From contig JAICLZ010000019.1 of NCBI GenBank assembly GCA_025929535.1, forward strand, positions 1 to 61,589: a stretch of DNA of 61,589 bases, written 5' to 3'. Every line of letters starts with the position of its first letter. The first letter of the stretch is position 1. The notes under the pieces are model-generated. The model ran no database searches. It was given only the letters and a program-made list of their open reading frames with translations, and was not told the DNA's origin. The position numbers were made by a program, and so were the translations under genes. Source of the DNA: Gemmatimonadaceae bacterium (GTDB lineage Bacteria > Gemmatimonadota > Gemmatimonadetes > Gemmatimonadales > Gemmatimonadaceae). Of this stretch, positions 34,207 to 42,498 are shown piece by piece.

Positions 34207-34734
34207 ATGGAACGTGGACGTGAAGAGCGGCGGATGAACGACGATCGTCGAACGGGCGCGCAGGCTGCGCGCAGCGACGGCGAGCGCGAGGTCACTGCCC
34301 TCGGCCGCTCGGTCGATCTCATCGTGTTCGAGATCGGGCGGGAGCTCGGCGGATGGTGGGCCGAGCGTGAGGTGACGACGAAAGTGCGCGAGGTCACGTT
34401 CGAAGATGACGTCGTGTATCGTGCGCACTACGACTTTTCGCCCACGCGCCTCGCCGATCGCTCGTACGAAGTAGTGCGGCCTGCGTACCTGATCGGGCAC
34501 ATCGCGGGCGCGAATCCAATGTACGAGGAACTCTCGTTCGAGCAGATCGAGGCCGACCTGCGCGCCGGATGGACGGAGGAGATTCGCGCAAAGCACGGCG
34601 AGTGGGACGCGGCAAGGCAGTACGCGAAAGAGGCATTCGCGAGGCAGCGGCTGCGCGCGTTCAGGATCAGCGGCGCGCATCGGCGCGTGACGTCGGAGGG
34701 GCCGGCGGGATACGGGGACGGCGCCTCGGACTGA
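34207..34734 (+). CDS. hypothetical protein
   Basis: This 175-residue, highly charged protein has segments VDLIVFEIGRELGGWWAER, FEDDVVYRAHYDFSPTRLADRSYEVVRPAYLIGHIAGANP and a helical C-terminus (WDAARQYAKEAFARQRLR). I do not recognise a family with confidence. The middle reads like a small stress- or tRNA-handling fold but without diagnostic residues. The ATG at 34207 follows GAGGAG; an ATG at 34192 is possible. It is encoded just upstream of the MarR gene, only 38 bases away, and could be cotranscribed with it. Confidence 0.7.
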   Translation: MERGREERRMNDDRRTGAQAARSDGEREVTALGRSVDLIVFEIGRELGGWWAEREVTTKVREVTFEDDVVYRAHYDFSPTRLADRSYEVVRPAYLIGHIAGANPMYEELSFEQIEADLRAGWTEEIRAKHGEWDAARQYAKEAFARQRLRAFRISGAHRRVTSEGPAGYGDGASD

Positions 34735-34757
34735 GAGCGGGCCCGCTGCGGAGCAGT

Positions 34758-34775
34758 TATCTTAGCACTGAGATG
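34758..34775. promoter_or_regulatory. imperfect inverted repeat over the MarR start, candidate autoregulatory operator
   Basis: TATCTTA-GCAC-TGAGATG matches the perfect palindrome upstream of the ring-cleaving dioxygenase gene in its whole left arm and five of seven right-arm bases. It covers the MarR start codon, so binding would block expression directly. Confidence 0.55.
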
Positions 34776-35264
34776 CCTGCGCCACCCGATGCTTCCACCG
34801 CTGCGCCCGAGCCCAAACGCCGAAAGGGCGAGAAGGATGCCGCCACCGCGCTCGAGAGCTGGGTGGTACTGGCGCGCGCCTATCTCGCCATCTACGAGCA
34901 CGTCGCGGCGGATGTCGCCCGCCACGACCTCACCGCATCCGAGTTCGGCATTCTCGAGGCGCTCTTCCACAAGGGGCCACTGCTCCTCGGCGATCTGCAG
35001 AAGAAGATTCTCGTCACGAGCGGCGGCATCACGTACCTCGTGAATCGCCTCACCGCCAAGGGGCTGGTGACGCGCGAGACTTTTCCGGGCGACAAGCGCT
35101 CGCGCTTCGCGGTGCTCACGCCCGAGGGCAGCGCGCTGATCAAGCGGATTTTCCCGGGGCACGCGAAACGAATCGCCAAGGCAATGTCTGCGCTCTCGGC
35201 CAAAGAGCAGAAACGGCTCACCGTCATGCTGCGGACGCTCGGCAAGGGCGCGTCCGACGAGTGA
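34773..35264 (+). CDS. MarR family regulator (MhqR-like)
   Basis: This 163-residue protein has a disordered 25-residue N-terminus, then a MarR winged helix: [27 protein letters not shown], the recognition helix [19 protein letters not shown], and the wing [13 protein letters not shown]. MhqR of Bacillus is a MarR-type repressor that controls a ring-cleaving dioxygenase (mhqO) and a hydrolase (mhqD) in response to quinones. Homologues of both lie within 4 kb here, and a palindrome matching one over this gene's start lies before the dioxygenase gene. That makes it a probable quinone- or electrophile-sensing repressor. The start has almost no leader, so the mRNA may be nearly leaderless. Confidence 0.85.
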   Translation: MPAPPDASTAAPEPKRRKGEKDAATALESWVVLARAYLAIYEHVAADVARHDLTASEFGILEALFHKGPLLLGDLQKKILVTSGGITYLVNRLTAKGLVTRETFPGDKRSRFAVLTPEGSALIKRIFPGHAKRIAKAMSALSAKEQKRLTVMLRTLGKGASDE

Positions 35265-35285
35265 GGGCGCGGGCCTCCGTATCGC

Positions 35286-35637
35286 TCAGCGGCGCCGAAG
35301 TGTGCGCGTGAGCACCCGATCGAGACTGTTCGCGAACGCCTGCTTTTCCCGCGCACCGTAGGGCGCGTGCCCGCCGGTCTCCACGCCGGTGCCGCGCAGT
35401 CCGTCCATGAAGTCCCGCACCGACAGGCGCTCGCCTATGCTCTCGGCCGTGTACTCCTCGCCCCGGGGATCGATGACGGACACGAGCTTGGGTACGAGGA
35501 GCGCGGTTGTATCCTGGCGGTAGCGGCACACGCTGATTCGCCACGAGCACCGTCGGGAGCTCCAGGCGCTCGGCGGCTCGCAGACAGATCTCCTTCACGT
35601 CGCGCGGTGTGGCATCGGCATCGAGCCAGAGCGTCAT
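35286..35637 (-). pseudogene. DUF188 (YaiI/YqxD) protein with internal deletion and frameshift
   Basis: The first half reads [20 protein letters not shown] and [15 protein letters not shown], the DUF188 N-terminus. In a different frame the second half reads [34 protein letters not shown] and [12 protein letters not shown], the DUF188 C-terminus. The middle block expected in the family, about 35-40 residues containing the GFDVAD and GDLVITADIPLA motifs, is missing. The loss is not a multiple of three, so neither frame encodes a whole protein. DUF188 is a NYN/PIN-like nuclease-related family. A sequencing or assembly error is possible, but a missing block of this size suggests a real deletion. 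Confidence 0.8.
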
Positions 35638-35807
35638 GGATGGGCATCGAGGTGGGAGGCGAGCGCGGGCGCGTGCCGTGGAAGCTGAAGGGAGCGCCCA
35701 ACGGAGCGCGCGAACCAACCGGGAGATTCCGCTTCCGTGCTCCGTGGCGCATTCTCAGCAGCGCTGCATCGCTCTGAAAACTCTGCGCATCAGGAGCTCG
35801 ACGAGTC

Positions 35808-36782
35808 ATGAGGCTGTCCCGCATCTCCGCGCGTGTGCGCTGCATCCGCTTTCTCTCGCTGCTCTGCGCGCTGGCGCTCTGCGCGCAATGCACGACACAC
35901 AAGCGAGCCGACGAAGGATTCATCCGGGTCGAGGGCGGTCGCATCTGGTATCATCGCGTCGGCTCCGGATCGGGCACGCCACTCGTGTTGCTCCACGGCG
36001 GCCCCGGAAGCAGCAGCTATTATCTCAAGCCGCTGCTCGCGTTGTCGGTCGATCGGCCGGTCATCATCTACGATCAGCTCGGATGCGGCAAGTCAGACCG
36101 CCCGACGGACACGACGCTCTTCACCGTCGACCGCTACGTGCGCGAGCTCCAGACGCTGCGCGATTCGCTCGGTCTGCGCGAGATCCACCTGCTCGGCCAC
36201 TCGTGGGGCGCGATGCTCGCGGAGGCGTACATGGCGACGCATCCGGAAGGCGTTCGGAGTCTCATCCTTTCGAGTCCGCTCGTCACGACGGCACAGTGGG
36301 AGCACGACGCGGATTCGCTGCTCCGCGCGTTACCCGATTCCATGCGCGATGCGATCGCACGGCACGAGGCCGATCACACGACGTCGTCACCGGAGTACGT
36401 GAGCGCCACCAAGGCGTACTACGGCCTGTATCTGTCCCGAACGCACCCGCGTCCCACGGCGGACAACGACAGCAGCAGCGCGGGGTTCGGCAGACAGGTG
36501 TACGAGTACATGTGGGGGCCGAGCGAATTCAGCTCGACGGGTACGCTCAAGACGTTCGACGCCACGCCCTGGCTGCGGGAGGTGAGGGTGCCGACACTCT
36601 TCATCGCCGGTGAGTTCGATGAGGCGACGCCGGCCTCCACGCGCAACTTCTCGCGACTCGTGCCCGGCGCCGACTTCGTGATGATTCCGGGCAGCGGGCA
36701 CATGACTACCAGGGATAATCCGGACGCACTCCGCTCGGAGATTCGCGCATTTCTTGCGCGGGTGGAGCACCGCCAGCAGTGA
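35808..36782 (+). CDS. exported proline iminopeptidase-like alpha/beta hydrolase
   Basis: This 324-residue protein has a hydrophobic leader (about 12-28) ending CAQC, possibly an atypical lipobox. The hydrolase core follows the S33 proline-iminopeptidase order: LLHGGPGSSSYY, IIYDQLGCGKSDRP, nucleophile GHSWGA (Ser about 132), acid in GEFDEATP (Asp about 271) and His in GSGHMT (about 298). It should release N-terminal proline from peptides or act on similar esters outside the cytoplasm. It lies between the MarR gene and the dioxygenase, but no TATCTTA palindrome is seen before it. The ribosome site is GGAGC. Confidence 0.88.
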   Translation: MRLSRISARVRCIRFLSLLCALALCAQCTTHKRADEGFIRVEGGRIWYHRVGSGSGTPLVLLHGGPGSSSYYLKPLLALSVDRPVIIYDQLGCGKSDRPTDTTLFTVDRYVRELQTLRDSLGLREIHLLGHSWGAMLAEAYMATHPEGVRSLILSSPLVTTAQWEHDADSLLRALPDSMRDAIARHEADHTTSSPEYVSATKAYYGLYLSRTHPRPTADNDSSSAGFGRQVYEYMWGPSEFSSTGTLKTFDATPWLREVRVPTLFIAGEFDEATPASTRNFSRLVPGADFVMIPGSGHMTTRDNPDALRSEIRAFLARVEHRQQ

Positions 36783-36821
36783 GCTCGACAGCACGGGAAC
36801 GGGCGACACCGCAGTCGCGTT

Positions 36822-36839
36822 TATCTTAGTAGTAAGATA
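36822..36839. promoter_or_regulatory. perfect palindrome TATCTTA-N4-TAAGATA, candidate MhqR-type operator
   Basis: An 18-bp element with perfect 7-bp arms (TATCTTA, GTAG, TAAGATA) lies 35 bases before the dioxygenase gene. A related imperfect copy overlaps the start of the MarR gene. The form is close to the inverted repeat recalled for Bacillus MhqR (ATCT...AGAT arms). Confidence 0.7.
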
Positions 36840-36873
36840 CTTTCGCATCAGCCTTCATCCGTGAGCGCAGCAC

Positions 36874-37839
36874 ATGTCCAACATCACCGGTCTCCATCAC
36901 GTCACCGCCATTGCGGGACCAGCACAGGAAAATCTCGACTTCTACGCCGGCATTCTCGGCATGCGGCTCGTCAAGAAGTCCGTCAATCAGGACGATCCGT
37001 CCACGTACCACCTGTTCTACGCGGACGGCGAGGGGCACGCGGGCTCCGACCTGACGTTCTTCCCGTGGGCGCACATGCCGCGTGGCCGCGACGGCACGGG
37101 ACTCACCAACGAGGTGTCGCTCGCCGTTCCGGTGGGATCGCTATCGTATTGGGAAGAGCGTCTGGCGAAGCACAGCGTGAAGATCGGAACGCAGGCGACG
37201 CGCTTCGGCGAGCGGGCCCTTCCCTTCAGCGACGTGCACGGCCTCGCGCTCGCGCTGGTCGAGACCAGCGACGCTCGCGAGTTCACCCCGTGGACCGGCA
37301 GCCCGGTTCCGGTGGAGCATCAGATTCGCGGCCTGCACACGGTGCGCATCTCCGAGCGCGCGCGTGCGCGCACGGAGCAGCTGCTCACCGCCGGGATGGG
37401 CTTCACGCTGCTGGCCGAGGAGAACGGGTGGAAGCGCTACGCGCTCGGCGAGGGTGGCTCTGGGCGGGTGCTCGACGTCGAAGAACTGCCGAATGTGACG
37501 CGTGGCGCATGGGGAACGGGACGCGTGCACCACGTGGCGTGGCGCGTTGCCGATGACGCGGCCGAGCTCGCGGCGCGGAAGCGCCTTCACGAGGTGGGAA
37601 CGCCGACCACGGAAGTGATCGATCGTTTCTGGTTCAAGTCCGTGTACTTCAACGAGCCGGGCGGCGCGCTATTCGAGCTCGCGACGGACGGTCCCGGCTT
37701 CGGCATCGACGAGAACATGGAGACACTCGGGAGGGACCTGATCCTTCCGCCGTGGCTCGAGCCGCAGCGTGCGGAGATCGCGCGCGAGCTCCCGGCGCTC
37801 GTTACGCCGGCCGAGCTGACGCCGGCTTCGGCGGAATGA
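36874..37839 (+). CDS. ring-cleaving dioxygenase (MhqO/glyoxalase family)
   Basis: This 321-residue protein has two vicinal-oxygen-chelate domains. The first begins ITGLHHVTAIAGPAQENLDFY and contains LRLVKKSVNQDDP-type and HAGSDLTFFPW segments. The second begins IRGLHTVRISERARARTEQL and includes GRVHHVAWRV and FNEPGGALFELATDGPGF. His residues in LHHV and HHVAW and Glu in LFELA form the metal triad. The length, the LVKKSVNQDD block and the two-domain plan match MhqO/MhqA enzymes that open hydroquinone or catechol-like rings. A palindromic operator lies upstream. The last 38 bases overlap the convergent MhqD-like gene. Confidence 0.9.
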   Translation: MSNITGLHHVTAIAGPAQENLDFYAGILGMRLVKKSVNQDDPSTYHLFYADGEGHAGSDLTFFPWAHMPRGRDGTGLTNEVSLAVPVGSLSYWEERLAKHSVKIGTQATRFGERALPFSDVHGLALALVETSDAREFTPWTGSPVPVEHQIRGLHTVRISERARARTEQLLTAGMGFTLLAEENGWKRYALGEGGSGRVLDVEELPNVTRGAWGTGRVHHVAWRVADDAAELAARKRLHEVGTPTTEVIDRFWFKSVYFNEPGGALFELATDGPGFGIDENMETLGRDLILPPWLEPQRAEIARELPALVTPAELTPASAE

Positions 37840-38485
37840 GGGCGGCGATCCAGCTGGCCGCGGCGGAGACATCGCCGCGCGTCAGCTCGTGGCCGGCATC
37901 GAAGAAGTTGAGCGTAGGCTTGGCACCGGCTGCAGCGAGCAGTGTCTGCAGCCGGCGCGCCTGCTGCGGTGTGGCGATGGGATCCCACTCGCCCGAGCTC
38001 AAAAGCACGGGCGTGCCGTCGAGCTTCGCGGGCTCCCGGGGCTCGAACGGCACCATCGCGCGAAAGAGCACCGCGTGCGAGAACACGGAGGGGCCGGTGA
38101 GCATCACGCTCGCGGCGATGTTCGCGCCGTTCGAGAACCCCACCGCGATCAGCCGCGACGCATCGAGCTCGTATTTCGCGACGGCGCCGTGCACGAAGCG
38201 AATGAGCTGCTGCGTGCGCAGCGCGAGATCCTCGAGGTCGAACACTCCCTCCGAGAGTCGCGCGAAGAAGCGCGGCATCCCGCGCTCGCGCACCGCGCCG
38301 CGCGGGCTCAGGATCGCCGCGCCGGGCAGGAGCGATTCGCCGAGCGGGACCATGTCGTTCTCATCGCCGCCGGTGCCGTGCAGCAGGAGCAGCGTGGTCC
38401 GCGCGTTGCGCCCTTCGCCGGTGGAGAAGCGATGTACGAGCTCGAGATCGGTGGACTTGGCGGTTTGAGCGTCCATGTGAGGCAT
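37802..38485 (-). CDS. phospholipase/carboxylesterase family hydrolase (MhqD-like)
   Basis: This 227-residue cytosolic alpha/beta hydrolase has LLLLHGTGGDENDMVPLGESL (oxyanion loop), LSPRGAVRERGMPRFFARL, nucleophile elbow VGFSNGAN, acid region SSGEWDPIATP and His in DAGHELT. This motif set matches MhqD and related carboxylesterases, which accompany mhqO in quinone-stress regulons. It is convergent with the dioxygenase gene, overlapping it by 38 bases. The ATG at 38485 is taken; a further ATG at 38476 and a TTG at 38512 are alternatives, none with a good ribosome site. No operator is seen at its own start. Confidence 0.87.
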   Translation of the reverse strand: MPHMDAQTAKSTDLELVHRFSTGEGRNARTTLLLLHGTGGDENDMVPLGESLLPGAAILSPRGAVRERGMPRFFARLSEGVFDLEDLALRTQQLIRFVHGAVAKYELDASRLIAVGFSNGANIAASVMLTGPSVFSHAVLFRAMVPFEPREPAKLDGTPVLLSSGEWDPIATPQQARRLQTLLAAAGAKPTLNFFDAGHELTRGDVSAAASWIAALIPPKPASARPA

Positions 38486-38508
38486 GATGACGGAGGTTCG
38501 AGTCTGCT

Positions 38509-38536
38509 TCAAGCGTGCGCTGTCAAGCGTGCGCTA
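38509..38536. repeat. 14-bp tandem duplication at the end of the CrtC-fusion gene
   Basis: TCAAGCGTGCGCT occurs twice, separated by one base, across the stop codon of the upstream gene and the region before the MhqD-like start. It looks like a recent slippage duplication. Confidence 0.6.
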
Positions 38537-40045
38537 CCGGTACGTCTCGAAGAATCCGGTACCGCTCCCCGCAACCGGTGAGCCGCCCACGCGACCGCTG
38601 ATGTGCGCGCGTCCTTTCATCTGAATGAAATACGGTTTCAGAATGCGGCGTGCATCCGCCGCATCGCCGCGCTCGATCAGCGACGTGCGCGTGTCGCTGC
38701 CGATCGCATCCTCGATGTCGAGCTCGATGCGGAGGGTGTCGGCGCCGCGCGCGTCCTGCATCACCGCGCGACTCGGCACCTTCACGTCGCGGCCGTTGAT
38801 CTCGATCGTGCGGCCATCCTCGTACGCGATCTCGTGCGGGCGGAAGAGCGCGCGAAAGCCGAGCGAGTCCGCGAGATAGACGAAGAAGGGCTGCGTGGTG
38901 CCGGCGCTGTCCGGCGGAGCGACGCGCCCGTAGAGCAGCGTGTACGCGCCGGCGCGCGTGGCGCCCCAGTCCCACGACACGCCGTGCCACACACCCCAGT
39001 TGTGATCGTGATAGGACTGCGCGTCGTCGTAATGCTCGCAGGCGCCGGACACGCAGAGCGAGCCCGACGCGCTGGCGCGCAGGCCGGGCACCGTGTACCC
39101 GGATGCGAACGGACAGCTCTCATCCGTATCCGCGCATTCGGCGATCGAGCCGCCGGGAAAGAGAATGTTGGGCGCGGGCGTGACGACGAGATCGAGCCGG
39201 AGCGGCGCACCGCTGCCGTTCTCCCGGGCAGTGGCGCGCAGGGCGTAGCGTCCATCGGGAAGGAGGTGCACCGACGAGGTGCCGATCTCGAGGTCCGCGC
39301 TGTCGGTGGAGAAGTGCACCTCCTCCCTGCGCACGTTGGCTGTGAAGCGGCGCGTGCGTCCGCCCTGCTCGCGCAGGCTCACCGCGATCTGCCCTCCCCA
39401 CTTCGTGCCGCGCACGTCGCCGCCGACGATGTACGAGATGAACGCCCACTTCTTCCCGCTCGGCGACAGCACGTTGAAGTAGTGCCACTCGGCCCAGCTC
39501 TCCGGATGCGCGACGTGCGCGGGCGGCATGTGGAAATGATCGATGCTCGTGTAGAGCTCGTGCGGTGTGGGCGAGGCCCAGCGGCGGTCGCCGTCGTCGT
39601 CGCGCCAGGAGCCGGCGATGAGCGGCGGGAGCGCGTCCACCATCGCGCTGTGCGACGGGATCTCTCCCGCCGCGCGCACCGTGTGCTCGACGCCGTGCGC
39701 GCGCAGATAGAGCAGCTTGCCGTCGATCTGCGGCGCCACCGTCGCGACATCGCGCGAGAGGCGCGGGGATGCGAGCAGCTGGCGATAGATGAAGCGCGCG
39801 TTGGCGATCGAGAAGAAGAGGCCACCGATGCCGCCGGTCTTCATCACCTCGATGTTCATCCCCTCGGGAAGCACGGTCACCTGTCCGCCGCCCACGAGCT
39901 TCTCGTCGCGCGCCTGCGCGAGCATGGCCTGCCCGATCGCGAGCAGCACGATCATGACTCCGACGCCGAGCGAGTAGCCGAAGAGCAGGAAGAGCGAGCG
40001 GAGCGGACGGTGAGCGAGATTCCGCAGCGCGATGAGCGTGATCAC
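38534..40045 (-). CDS. FtsX-like membrane segment fused to CrtC/AttH-like lipocalin domain
   Basis: This 503-residue protein starts like an ABC exporter permease: IALRNLAHRPLRSLFLLFG and a single membrane helix (about 17-40), then a MacB-type periplasmic stretch to about 165. The three C-terminal membrane helices of a permease are missing. From about 180 on it is a beta-rich CrtC/AttH-like (hydroxyneurosporene-synthase-like lipocalin) domain with WAEWHYFNVLSPSGKKWAF and the signature YHDHNWGVW (about 345-353). Four Cys around 304-336 may pair. The GTG start overlaps the upstream gene (GTGA) in the ABC operon. The architecture suggests a tethered periplasmic lipid-binding or hydratase domain serving the exporter; no carotenoid genes are nearby. 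Confidence 0.82.
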   Translation of the reverse strand: MITLIALRNLAHRPLRSLFLLFGYSLGVGVMIVLLAIGQAMLAQARDEKLVGGGQVTVLPEGMNIEVMKTGGIGGLFFSIANARFIYRQLLASPRLSRDVATVAPQIDGKLLYLRAHGVEHTVRAAGEIPSHSAMVDALPPLIAGSWRDDDGDRRWASPTPHELYTSIDHFHMPPAHVAHPESWAEWHYFNVLSPSGKKWAFISYIVGGDVRGTKWGGQIAVSLREQGGRTRRFTANVRREEVHFSTDSADLEIGTSSVHLLPDGRYALRATARENGSGAPLRLDLVVTPAPNILFPGGSIAECADTDESCPFASGYTVPGLRASASGSLCVSGACEHYDDAQSYHDHNWGVWHGVSWDWGATRAGAYTLLYGRVAPPDSAGTTQPFFVYLADSLGFRALFRPHEIAYEDGRTIEINGRDVKVPSRAVMQDARGADTLRIELDIEDAIGSDTRTSLIERGDAADARRILKPYFIQMKGRAHISGRVGGSPVAGSGTGFFETYR

Positions 40046-40632
40046 ACGCGCGGCTCGCGCCAGGGCGGCGGGCTTTCGGGGCGCGGCACCGCGAAGCGGA
40101 GGGCGGCGTCATCCTCGCCGATGATGCGCTTCGCGAGCTCCGCCTCTCCCGCATCGTGCACGCGCCGCGCGGGATCCGCGAGCAGCTCGGCGGCCTCCTC
40201 GCGCGTGAGCGTGCTCACGTACACGTCGGCCCACGGCCCGTAGTCGAAGGAGAGATAGGCGGCGCGCTGCGCGATCCCTTCGACGAGCGGCTGGTCGCCG
40301 CGAATCGGAACGCTGAGCGTGGGCTGGAGCGCGGGCATGTCGAGCTCGACGAACGCCGCGCGCTCGTACGAGAGCGCGGGCGCGGGATGCGGCTTCGGAA
40401 AGCGCGACTCGATCGCGCTGAGCTCCTGCGCGGAAAGCGAGAGCGGCGTCCACGACACGAGGTTGCCGTGCGCGATTCCCTCACCCACTGCGAGGAGCTC
40501 GCGTACCTCGTCGCAGCTGCGTCCGTCGAAGAGGTAGGCGACGAGCGTGGACAGCGGCCACTGGCGCGAGGTTGCCACGCCTGGCACGTCGCCCGCCGGC
40601 ATGATCCGCACTCTCATCGTTCGGTCATCCAT
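40042..40632 (-). CDS. hypothetical protein of the ABC-exporter operon
   Basis: This 196-residue soluble protein has no signal peptide. It begins MRVRIMPAGDVPGVATSRQW and has the helical segment TLVAYLFDGRSCDEVRELLAVG, a Pro-rich middle and a C-terminal helical region (REEAAELLADPARRVHDAGEAEL). I recognise no family. Its start overlaps the ATPase stop by eight bases and its stop overlaps the fusion gene's GTG, so it is translated between them and probably works with the exporter. It could be a regulatory or adaptor subunit. Confidence 0.7.
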   Translation of the reverse strand: MDDRTMRVRIMPAGDVPGVATSRQWPLSTLVAYLFDGRSCDEVRELLAVGEGIAHGNLVSWTPLSLSAQELSAIESRFPKPHPAPALSYERAAFVELDMPALQPTLSVPIRGDQPLVEGIAQRAAYLSFDYGPWADVYVSTLTREEAAELLADPARRVHDAGEAELAKRIIGEDDAALRFAVPRPESPPPWREPRV

Positions 40633-41314
40633 GGGGCACCCCGTCCTGAACGATCTCGCCGTCGCGCATGTGCACCACGCGCCGCGCCGCGCGGGCGAGG
40701 CTCTCGTCGTGCGTCACGACCACCACCGTCGTTCCATCATCGTTCAGCCGGCCGAAGAGCGAGATGATCTCCTGGCCGGTTCGTGCGTCCAGCTCACCCG
40801 TCGGCTCGTCCGCGAGCAGGAGCGACGGCCGATTCGCGAGCGCGCGCGCGATCGCGACCCGCTGCTGCTCCCCGCCCGACAGCTGCGATGGCCGATGTCG
40901 TGCGCGATCGCCCAGGTCCACGTAACGCAGCAGCTCGGCGCTTCGCCGTCTTCGCTCCGCCGGAGGCACTCCCGCCTCCGCCATCGGCAACTCGACATTC
41001 TCTCTTGCCGTGAGAATCGGCAAGAGGTAGAAGCGTTGAAAGACGAATCCGATGTGCTTCAGCCGGAATTCCGTGACCTCTCGGTCACCGAGCGTTCCCA
41101 CGTTGCGCCCCTCTATCTCCACCGTGCCGCTCGTGGGTGCATCGATCGCGCCCAGCAGGTTCAGAAGCGAGGATTTCCCGCATCCCGACGGCCCCACGAT
41201 GGCCAGGTACTCTCCTTTCACTATCTCGAGCGACACACCGCGCAGCGCGTGCACGGCATCGCGCTCGAGCGGATAATCGCGACGCACATCGCGGGCCCGA
41301 ACGAGCACCGTCAC
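40625..41314 (-). CDS. ABC transporter ATP-binding protein (LolD/MacB-type)
   Basis: This 229-residue ATPase has Walker A GPSGCGKSS (41-49), a Q loop in FVFQRFYLLP, signature LSGGEQQR, Walker B LLLADEP and an H loop in VVVTHD. The closest subfamily is the MacB/LolD/FtsE exporter group, which pairs with FtsX-type permeases. The GTG at 41314 overlaps the permease stop (GTGA); upstream in-frame residues are shadow. It should energise the two permease genes encoded immediately upstream. Confidence 0.93.
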   Translation of the reverse strand: MTVLVRARDVRRDYPLERDAVHALRGVSLEIVKGEYLAIVGPSGCGKSSLLNLLGAIDAPTSGTVEIEGRNVGTLGDREVTEFRLKHIGFVFQRFYLLPILTARENVELPMAEAGVPPAERRRRSAELLRYVDLGDRARHRPSQLSGGEQQRVAIARALANRPSLLLADEPTGELDARTGQEIISLFGRLNDDGTTVVVVTHDESLARAARRVVHMRDGEIVQDGVPHG

Positions 41315-42498
41315 GCGACCGCCTCCTCGCGCAACGTGCGTGCGAGGGGCAGCGATGCCGCGCGCCACGCCGGATAGAGTCCCGCCAGCACGCCGCACGC
41401 GGTGAGCAGCCCGATCGCGGTCCACGCCGCGCGCGGCTGGAAGAGAAAGAAATCGATCGCGGCGGGCAGTCCCGGAAAGCGGGACAGGATCGCGTTGAGG
41501 TAGCGTGCGGTGACGAGTCCGAGCCCGGTGCCGAGCAGCGCACCGGTGACGCTCATGGCGGTGCCCTCGAGCACGATCTGCTGCACGACGTGCGCGCGCG
41601 AGACGCCGATGGCGCGCATCACGACGATCTCGCCCACACGCTCGTTCACCGACACGGTGACCAGCGTCGTCACGAGGAGGAAGCCGACGATCAGGCTGAC
41701 TGCGCCCAGAATGGCGCTGAGCTGGCGAAAGTAGCTGAGCCGCTCATCCACGCGTGCCATGGCGTCCGCGGTGGAGATGACATCCATGGCGGGAAGCGCC
41801 GATCGCATCCACCGTTTCACGTCGGGAATGCGGCCCGGATCGCGCAGCCGGACCATGAAGAGCGATACGCGGTCCTCGCGCGCGGCGCCGGTCATCTCCT
41901 GCAGCGTGCGCAGCGGGATCGCGATCGCGAGCTGCCCCGCCGCGAGATAGAGGAAGCGCGCGCGCCCCGCGAGCACCAGCGCGCGCTCGCCCGAATGCGT
42001 GCGGAGCTGCGGGTCGAATCCAGCGGCGATACGGAGGGTGTCGCCGATCTTCGCGTTCGTGGCGCGGAGAAAATCATCGTTGGCCACGAAGCTGTTCGGC
42101 GCGGTCGCATCGCGCCCGCTGGCGAGCTGGTAGTCGCCCTGCGCAGATGGGTCGACGCCGACCGCGAAGGTGGTGATCGACGAATCTCCCCGGAGCACGT
42201 GCACGGACGCGCCGAGCACGGGGCTCACGAGATCGATCTCGGGGCGAGCGCGGAGGCCGTCGGTGATGGCAGTTGCGCCGGCGATCGAGGCCTCGGTGTC
42301 GAAGGGGAGCGTGCCGCGCGGCGTGAGCCGCATCTGGAAGCCGCGGCTCAGGAGCAGCTGGCGAAACGACTCGCGCATGCCCGTGGAGAGCATGACCATG
42401 TCGAGGAGCATCGCCGCGGCGATCGCGACACCCAGCACCGCGAGCAGCGTTCGCGCACGATTCCGCCGCAGCGATGCGAGCGCGAGCAGCAATCGCAT
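41311..42498 (-). CDS. ABC transporter permease (FtsX-like), complete
   Basis: This 395-residue permease has an N-terminal membrane helix (RARTLLAVLGVAIAAAMLL), a periplasmic MacB-type domain (about 40-255) and three C-terminal helices (AILGAVSLIVGFLLVTTLV; the VTGALLGTGLGLVTARYL region; AIGLLTACGVLAGLYPAW). The coupling motif VVMRAIGVSRAHVVQQIVLEG is typical of FtsX/LolC proteins. It should form the membrane part of an inner-membrane exporter of lipid or lipoprotein cargo. Its ATG overlaps the previous gene's stop by one base. Confidence 0.9.
   Translation of the reverse strand: MRLLLALASLRRNRARTLLAVLGVAIAAAMLLDMVMLSTGMRESFRQLLLSRGFQMRLTPRGTLPFDTEASIAGATAITDGLRARPEIDLVSPVLGASVHVLRGDSSITTFAVGVDPSAQGDYQLASGRDATAPNSFVANDDFLRATNAKIGDTLRIAAGFDPQLRTHSGERALVLAGRARFLYLAAGQLAIAIPLRTLQEMTGAAREDRVSLFMVRLRDPGRIPDVKRWMRSALPAMDVISTADAMARVDERLSYFRQLSAILGAVSLIVGFLLVTTLVTVSVNERVGEIVVMRAIGVSRAHVVQQIVLEGTAMSVTGALLGTGLGLVTARYLNAILSRFPGLPAAIDFFLFQPRAAWTAIGLLTACGVLAGLYPAWRAASLPLARTLREEAVA

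Noticed and set aside
38534..40045. Carotenoid hydratase CrtC of a pigment pathway
   Set aside because: The CrtC-like domain is fused to an exporter-type segment, and no other carotenoid gene is visible nearby.
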